Shown here: positions 33,934 through 38,212 of the stretch, piece by piece
Layout of the letters: each line of letters opens with the position of its first letter
Position numbering within the stretch: the stretch's first letter is position 1
From: Brevundimonas sp. UBA7534
Lineage (GTDB): Bacteria > Pseudomonadota > Alphaproteobacteria > Caulobacterales > Caulobacteraceae
Reading direction: 5' to 3'
Assembly (NCBI RefSeq): GCF_002479325.1
Contig: NZ_DLMO01000124.1
Span: forward strand, 1 to 38,212
Length of the DNA stretch: 38,212 bases
The notes under the pieces: model-generated
What the model saw: the letters and a program-made list of their open reading frames with translations, nothing else
Told to the model about the DNA's origin: nothing
Database searches by the model: none
Position numbers and translations under genes: made by a program

Positions 33934-35445
33934 ATGGACACGCCCCACCGCCCCCTGAAGAAGATTTGCGTCGTCGGCGGCGGCACCGCCGGCTGGATCG
34001 CCGCCGCCCTGATGGCCGAACATTTCAAGGGCCTTCAGTGCGAGATCGAACTGGTCGAGTCCGACGAGATCGGCACGATCGGCGTTGGCGAATCCACCGT
34101 GCCGCCCTTCCTGCAGCTCCTGGCCAAGCTAGGCGTCGACGAGGCGGCGTTCATCCGCGAGACCCAGGCCAGCTTCAAGCTGGGGATCGAGTTCCGCGAT
34201 TGGTCGCGCAAGGGCGAACGCTATTTCCACCCCTTCGGCGTCATCGGCGCGCCCGTCGACATCAGCGAGTTCTACCAGGTGTGGCTCAAGGCCCGGCGCC
34301 ACGGCCTGGACCGGCCGTTGCAGGACTTCGCCCCCGCCAGCGTCATGGCTCGCGAGGGCCGGTTCATGTTGCCGTTCAAGGCGCCGCGAACCCCTTTGGC
34401 CGGGGCCTCCTACGCCCTTCACGTCGATGCGCGGCGCGTCGCCCAGTTCCTGCGGCGCTTCGCCGAAGCGCGCGGCGTGGTCCGCACCGAAGGTATGGTG
34501 GATAGTGTCGATACGCGCCCCGACGGCTTCGTGCGCGCGCTCCGGCTGCGCAGCGGCAAGGTCGTCGAGGCGGACTTCTTCATCGACTGCACCGGCTTTC
34601 GCGCGCTGCTGCTCGGCAAGGCGATGGGCGTCGGCTACACCGACTGGTCCCAGTGGCTGTTGTGCGACCGGGCCGTGGCGGTTCAGACCGAGAATGTCGG
34701 CCCGCCGCCGCCCTACACCGTGGCGCACGCCCAGGACTACGGCTGGCGCTGGCGCATCCCGCTGCAGCACCGGGCGGGCAACGGCTACGTCTTCTCCAGC
34801 GCCCATCTTTCGGACGACGAGGCCACAGCCACACTGCTGGCCCAGGTCGAAGGCCGGCCCGTGGTCGATCCGATGGTGGTTCCTTTCAAGACCGGCGTGC
34901 GAGACCGGATCTGGAGCGGCAACGTCCTGGCCCTGGGCCTGGCCTCGGGTTTCATCGAACCGCTGGAATCCACGGCCATCCACCTGATCTACCGTGGCAT
35001 GGACTTCTTCTTCCGCTACCTGCCGAACGCCGATTGCGACCACGCCCTCGCGGATGAATACAACCGCCGAATGATCGCGGACTACGAAGAAATCCGCGAC
35101 TTCATCATTCTGCACTACTGCCTGACCCAGCGCGACGACACCGCCTTCTGGCGCGCCTGCCGGAATATGGAACTGCCGGCCGAGCTTGCGGCGCGCATCG
35201 CCCTGTTCCGCGCCAACGGCACCCTCGCCGAAGGACTGGACGCCCTTTTCCGCAGCGCCAGTTGGCAGAGCGTGATGGACGGCATGGGCGTCATGCCGAG
35301 AAGCTGGCACCCGCTGGTGCAACGGATAGACTTCGCCGGCATGGCCCAGCGTATGGACCTGGCCGCGGATTTACTGGCGCGGGTCGTGGCGGACCAGCCG
35401 ACCCATGCGGACTTCATCCGCTCCCACTGCGCCGCCCCCGTATGA
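33934..35445 (+). CDS. Flavin-dependent halogenase family protein 4
   Basis: This 503-residue protein is the second member of the right-hand pair. It has GGGTAGWI near the N-terminus, TIGVGESTVPP, catalytic Lys82 in FKLGIEF, WRWRIP (271-276) and Glu345 in LESTA. It is the most divergent at the halide site: the residue after the conserved Thr is Ala, where PrnA/RebH have Gly and the other three proteins have Ser. Like its paralogues it ends with a short conserved tail of the type QPTHADF. The 7-bp spacing from the preceding gene implies one transcript. A LacI-family gene follows 60 bp downstream on the same strand. The function is unknown beyond the family; cytoplasmic, since no signal peptide is seen. 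Confidence 0.85.
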   Translation: MDTPHRPLKKICVVGGGTAGWIAAALMAEHFKGLQCEIELVESDEIGTIGVGESTVPPFLQLLAKLGVDEAAFIRETQASFKLGIEFRDWSRKGERYFHPFGVIGAPVDISEFYQVWLKARRHGLDRPLQDFAPASVMAREGRFMLPFKAPRTPLAGASYALHVDARRVAQFLRRFAEARGVVRTEGMVDSVDTRPDGFVRALRLRSGKVVEADFFIDCTGFRALLLGKAMGVGYTDWSQWLLCDRAVAVQTENVGPPPPYTVAHAQDYGWRWRIPLQHRAGNGYVFSSAHLSDDEATATLLAQVEGRPVVDPMVVPFKTGVRDRIWSGNVLALGLASGFIEPLESTAIHLIYRGMDFFFRYLPNADCDHALADEYNRRMIADYEEIRDFIILHYCLTQRDDTAFWRACRNMELPAELAARIALFRANGTLAEGLDALFRSASWQSVMDGMGVMPRSWHPLVQRIDFAGMAQRMDLAADLLARVVADQPTHADFIRSHCAAPV

Positions 35446-35505
35446 ATAAGCGCCGCCACCCCCTATAGCCTGACCTGCGACCAAGCTTCACCTCAGGAAC
35501 CGCCC

Positions 35506-36549
35506 TTGCCCCGCCCCGTCACCATCAAGGATGTCGCCGCCGAGGCTGGCGTCTCCCTGCAGACGGTGTCGCGGGTCATCAACGACGGGCCCAACGTTCG
35601 GGCGGAGGTCAAGGCGCGGGTCAACGCCGCCATCGCCAAGCTGGGCTATACCCCCAGCCTGGCCGCTCGCCGCATGGGGGGATCGCGCTCCTATCTGCTG
35701 CTGGCCCTGAATGACCGCGATCGCACGATCGAGGGCTGGACCTCCGGCGAAGGCACCGACTGGGTCGATCAGATGCTGATGGGCGGGATGCTGGAATGCG
35801 CCCGGCGGGGCTACCGCATGATCTTCGAACTGGTCGACACCCATTCCAGCCATGTCGAGCGCGAGGTCGCCGGCGCCCTCGCCGCGCTCAATCCCGACGG
35901 CGTGATCCTGACGCCGCCGCACTCCGACAATCCCCTGATCACCGACCTGCTCGCGCGCCGGGGGCTGCCGTTCGCCCGGATCGGCTCGCAGACGCCGGGG
36001 GCCGGGTTCGCGATCGCCATGGACGACGCCGAGGCCGCCCGCGTCGCCGCCCGTCGGCTGATCGACCTGGGCCACCGTCGGATCGGCTTCATCACCGGCA
36101 GCGACGAATACGCCCTCAGCGCCGCGCGCCTGGAGGGCTACGCCGACGCCCTGAGAGCGCACGACCTGTACGACCCGGCCCTGGTGGCGTCCGGCGATTT
36201 CAGCTTTGCCTCGGGCGAGAGGGGCATGAACGCCCTGCTCGACCTGCCCCGGCCGCCGACGGCGGTGGTGGCCAGCAACGACCAGATGGCGCTCGCGGCC
36301 CTGCGGGTCGCCAACGCGCGCGGCCTTTCGGTTCCGCAACACCTGTCCATCATCAGCTTCGACGACACCCCGATCGTGCGTTTCAGCCACCCGCCCCTGT
36401 CGGCGATCCGTCAGCCCATCGCGGCCATGACCGCCCAGGCGGCCGATCTGCTGATGCGGTCCAAGACCGGAGAAACGGGCCTTCCGCCGGGCCGCCTCGT
36501 GCCCTTCTCGCTGATCGAACGCGAATCCACCGACGCCGCCCCGGCCTGA
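35506..36549 (+). CDS. LacI-family transcriptional regulator 2, TTG start
   Basis: This 347-residue LacI/GalR-family regulator begins with the helix-turn-helix VTIKDVAAEAGVSLQTVSRV (residues 5-24), then the hinge PSLAARRMG and an effector-binding domain with ASNDQMALAAL and IISFDDTPIV. The start is a TTG at 35506 with AGGA eight bases upstream; no ATG fits ahead of the DNA-binding domain. It lies 60 bp after the fourth halogenase gene and may be co-transcribed with it. Its recognition helix (SLQTVSR) differs from that of the other LacI protein (SPMTVSR), so the two probably read different operators. It is a candidate to control the GH3-receptor-halogenase block through the dyads at 26589-26637, which is inference. 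Confidence 0.9.
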   Translation: MPRPVTIKDVAAEAGVSLQTVSRVINDGPNVRAEVKARVNAAIAKLGYTPSLAARRMGGSRSYLLLALNDRDRTIEGWTSGEGTDWVDQMLMGGMLECARRGYRMIFELVDTHSSHVEREVAGALAALNPDGVILTPPHSDNPLITDLLARRGLPFARIGSQTPGAGFAIAMDDAEAARVAARRLIDLGHRRIGFITGSDEYALSAARLEGYADALRAHDLYDPALVASGDFSFASGERGMNALLDLPRPPTAVVASNDQMALAALRVANARGLSVPQHLSIISFDDTPIVRFSHPPLSAIRQPIAAMTAQAADLLMRSKTGETGLPPGRLVPFSLIERESTDAAPA

Positions 36550-36554
36550 GCTCG

Positions 36555-36791
36555 CTATTCCAGCAGCCCCCGACGCTGCATGTCGACCACCACCGGGTCG
36601 CTGAGCGCGGCGATGACTTCCAGATCATAGGCGTCTTCGGCCTTGTCGCGGTCGTCGAACAGCCACGCGCCGTGGCGCCGCAGGGTCGAGACGCTGAACT
36701 GAAGCGCCGCCGCCTGACGCGCGCCCAGGCGTTCGATCCGCTGCAGTCGGACCCCGGCTTCGGATCGGATCAAGGTCTTGCGCGTGGGCAT
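36555..36791 (-). CDS. Small conserved-looking protein of unknown function
   Basis: This 78-residue, charged, probably cytoplasmic protein starts MPTRKTLIRSEAGVRLQRI and ends with ALSDPVVVDMQRRGLLE. I do not recognise a family. The ATG at 36791 is preceded by AAGGGGG at good spacing; a GTG 21 bases earlier is less likely. Codon use is like its neighbours. The gene is convergent with the LacI gene (5-bp gap) and is separated from the upstream lipoprotein gene by an intrinsic terminator on the same strand, so it must have its own promoter. I considered the CtrA inhibitor SciP because of the size, but the sequence does not fit. It is not obviously linked to the glycan locus. Confidence 0.65.
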   Translation of the reverse strand: MPTRKTLIRSEAGVRLQRIERLGARQAAALQFSVSTLRRHGAWLFDDRDKAEDAYDLEVIAALSDPVVVDMQRRGLLE

Positions 36792-36888
36792 CTGATCCCC
36801 CTTCGAACCCACGCTGTCACAAAAAACGCGGGTCGAGGAGTCGCGCCGCGCCAGACGCCTTCACATCTGCGTAACCTTTCGCGCGCGC

Positions 36889-36918
36889 AAAAAAAGGCCC
36901 GGCGATGAAGGCCGGGCC
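36889..36918 (-). terminator. Intrinsic terminator downstream of the lipoprotein gene
   Basis: On the minus strand GGCCCGGC-N7-GCCGGGCC forms a perfect 8-bp stem (36918-36896) followed directly by seven T (36895-36889). It is about 90 bp after the lipoprotein stop. The A-run precedes the stem on the plus strand, so it acts in the minus direction. Confidence 0.88.
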
Positions 36919-37005
36919 GACAACAGGTTCGGTGATGGTGGCCTCCCAATACGCAGAGGTCGTCTTCTTCCTTAACCGAATTGGTGAACGGAGCCTTAAG
37001 CGCCC

Positions 37006-37728
37006 TTAGTCCGGCAACCAGGTTTCCTGCCGGCCCTGCGGCGGGGTGGGCCAACCGATCCGCCAGCCCTCACCCGCTCGTGACAGGGTGGTCCCCCCCG
37101 GCGCTCCGACGCCCGGATAGGCGTAGGTACGACCGCCGACGACGATCGATCGCGCGCCCGCGCCGCTGACCAGCACGCGCCAGCGCCCGCCGGACAGTGG
37201 CGTCACGGCCTCGGCCGCGCCATCGACCGACACTGTCGGGGGCGCGCCCTGCGGCGGCGCCCGTCCCACGATCTGGAGGGCGGCGCCGTCGGAATCGACG
37301 GCGTCCAGCGGACCGGCGGCGTCGAGCCGCCGCGTCGCCTCCCCCGCCGCGATCAGGGCCGCCGGGCCGCCTGGGATCAGCACCAGACGATCGGGCGAGA
37401 CCGAGGCGTCCTCCCCGACCTGAACCTCCGGCGTCAGCAGCACGGGCGCGTCGGGCGCGGGGATTCTCAGCTCGAAACGTCCGGCGCCGTCCGCCGCCGC
37501 CGCCACCGCCTCTCCATCGGCGCCGCGCAGCACCACGCGCGCGCCGGGCCCGGCGGCGCCGCTCACCAGTCGGTCTGTCCCGTCGACCGCCACCGCGTCG
37601 ATTCGCGGCGGCTGTATCCAGGCGGACGCCGCCGGCGCCTCCGACGCGCGCGCCGCCGGTTCCTCGCCGCGCGAGCAGGCGCCCAGCGCGCCCAGCAGCA
37701 GGGTCATGGTGACGATCCGACGTTTCAT
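37006..37728 (-). CDS. Putative lipoprotein with Ig-like segments, unknown function
   Basis: This 240-residue protein begins MKRRIVTMTLLLGALGACSRG, a lipoprotein signal with a perfect LGAC lipobox, so it should be anchored in a membrane facing the periplasm. After an Ala/Glu-rich linker, residues around 55-105 resemble a small carboxypeptidase-regulatory or Ig-like beta-sandwich (GARVVLRGADGEAV, then GRFELRIPAP). The rest is Ala/Gly/Pro-rich with a second similar repeat near SVDGAAEAVTPL. I recognise no enzyme motif. The ATG at 37728 has GAGG upstream; 25 further codons are open upstream but would spoil the signal peptide. It diverges from the broken gene at 37837. No link to the polysaccharide locus is evident. 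Confidence 0.75.
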   Translation of the reverse strand: MKRRIVTMTLLLGALGACSRGEEPAARASEAPAASAWIQPPRIDAVAVDGTDRLVSGAAGPGARVVLRGADGEAVAAAADGAGRFELRIPAPDAPVLLTPEVQVGEDASVSPDRLVLIPGGPAALIAAGEATRRLDAAGPLDAVDSDGAALQIVGRAPPQGAPPTVSVDGAAEAVTPLSGGRWRVLVSGAGARSIVVGGRTYAYPGVGAPGGTTLSRAGEGWRIGWPTPPQGRQETWLPD

Positions 37729-37836
37729 CCCGCGCCTCGACGATATAGGACTGGCGACCCAGCGTTCGGCTCGTGTTAGCTCGACCGCCGCCGGTTTGGC
37801 CATGCCTGCCGCGTCTCACCCAGTTCCAGAGGCCCC

Positions 37837-37977
37837 ATGTCGCTGCCCGACGTCTTCATCCAGCCGTTCGACGGTCCGTCCGTCTGCCTGTTCTGCGCGT
37901 CGTCCGACGGCGCCGACCCCGCCTATCTGCAGTCGGCGCGTGATTTCGGCGCGGCGGCGGCGGCGGCGGGCTGGCGG
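37837..37977 (+). pseudogene. 5' fragment of a LOG-family (TIGR00730) gene, truncated at a fusion point
   Basis: The first 47 codons encode VCLFCASSDGADPAYLQSA, typical of the N-terminus of LOG-family proteins (cytokinin-riboside phosphohydrolase-like, often misnamed lysine decarboxylase), which begins VCVFCGSS. After AGWR one expects LVYGGG, but the DNA instead continues as ilvA in another frame. The open frame then runs on as nonsense to a stop at 38056-38058. AGAGG lies four bases before the ATG. The active-site regions of the family, including PGGxGTxxE, are all missing, so the product would not work. It is either a deletion scar or an assembly join. Confidence 0.75.
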
Positions 37978-38212
37978 CGGGGGTGGCGGCCATTGTCCGC
38001 TTCCTGCGCCCCGAGACGCGCCTCATCGGCGTCGAACCGGACGAGGCCCCGACGATGAAGAGCGCCATCGAGGCCGGGCGCGTCGTCGATCTGGATCAGG
38101 TCGGCCTGTTCGCCGACGGGGTGGCCGTGCGCCGCGCAGGCGACGAGACCTTCCGCCTGTGCCGAGATTTGCTGGACGAGATCGTGCTGGTCGACACCGA
38201 CGCCATCTGCGC
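37953..38212 (+). pseudogene. ilvA: Internal fragment of threonine dehydratase, running off the window
   Basis: Read in the frame starting at 37953 the DNA encodes GGGGLAAGVAAIV, then RLIGVEPDEAPTMKSA, VGLFADGVAVRR, GDETFRLC and VDTDAICA. This matches the middle of IlvA-type threonine dehydratase, from the glycine-rich PLP-phosphate loop onwards, as I remember the E. coli protein. The first roughly 180 residues, including the PLP-binding lysine, are absent, and the preceding DNA is LOG-family coding sequence in a different frame. No start codon or ribosome site serves this frame. The window ends inside the gene, so its 3' part cannot be judged. Confidence 0.8.

Noticed and set aside
35442..35468. 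Eight-codon ATG frame overlapping the fourth halogenase stop
   Set aside because: Too short, no ribosome site of its own and no regulatory-leader features.
36555..36791. Small gene as the CtrA inhibitor SciP
   Set aside because: Size is similar but the sequence lacks the SciP (DUF1153) features I know.
36770..37054. 94-codon minus-strand frame through the terminator at 36889-36918
   Set aside because: It reads straight through a strong intrinsic terminator and into the start of another gene; the Cys/His/Arg-rich translation looks like non-coding GC-rich DNA.

Overview
The window looks like a chromosomal stretch from a Caulobacteraceae alphaproteobacterium, probably Brevundimonas or a close relative. 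This is inferred from the very high GC content, TonB-dependent receptors of the large Caulobacter type, xylX/xylB/xylA proteins that match my memory of the Caulobacter Weimberg xylose pathway, and flavin-dependent 'tryptophan halogenase' genes next to the receptors. No database search was run. I saw no tRNA, rRNA, CRISPR array or insertion sequence.

Almost all of positions 1-36549 reads as one polysaccharide utilisation locus, most likely for acetylated, fucosylated xyloglucan. Left block (7-6712): a GH3 exo-beta-glucosidase (-) diverges from a GH74 xyloglucanase, broken by a +1 frameshift, and a GH29 alpha-L-fucosidase (+). Second block (6726-16338, all -): a TonB-dependent receptor, a GH35 beta-galactosidase, a GH31 alpha-xylosidase with a PA14 insert, and an SGNH acetylesterase resembling the xyloglucan-specific CE20 type. 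Diverging from the receptor are two tandem halogenase-family genes (16564-19574, +). Third block (19602-26488, all -): an operon of xylX, xylB (TTG start), an MFS sugar porter, xylA-type aldehyde dehydrogenase, aldose 1-epimerase and a LacI-family repressor. Right block (26844-36549, all +): a second GH3, a second TonB-dependent receptor, a strong intrinsic terminator, two more halogenase-family genes and a second LacI-family regulator.

The inferred flow is: the receptors take xyloglucan fragments across the outer membrane; exported esterase, fucosidase, galactosidase, xylosidase and glucosidases strip them; the MFS porter imports monosaccharides; xylose is oxidised towards 2-oxoglutarate. 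xylC and xylD (lactonase and xylonate dehydratase) are not in the window. One 14-bp palindromic operator (TGGTAGCGYTATCA) lies in each of the three divergent intergenic regions, at 2780, 16481 and 26521, so one LacI-type repressor, probably the one at 19602-20672, could control all blocks.

The most unusual feature is four flavin-dependent halogenase-like genes in two tandem pairs, each beside a receptor of a glycan locus. All keep the catalytic Lys and Glu, but a halide-binding Gly is replaced by Ser or Ala. The right end (36555-38212) is unrelated: a small unknown protein, a lipoprotein, and an out-of-frame join between the start of a LOG-family gene and the middle of ilvA that looks like a microhomology deletion or a misassembly.
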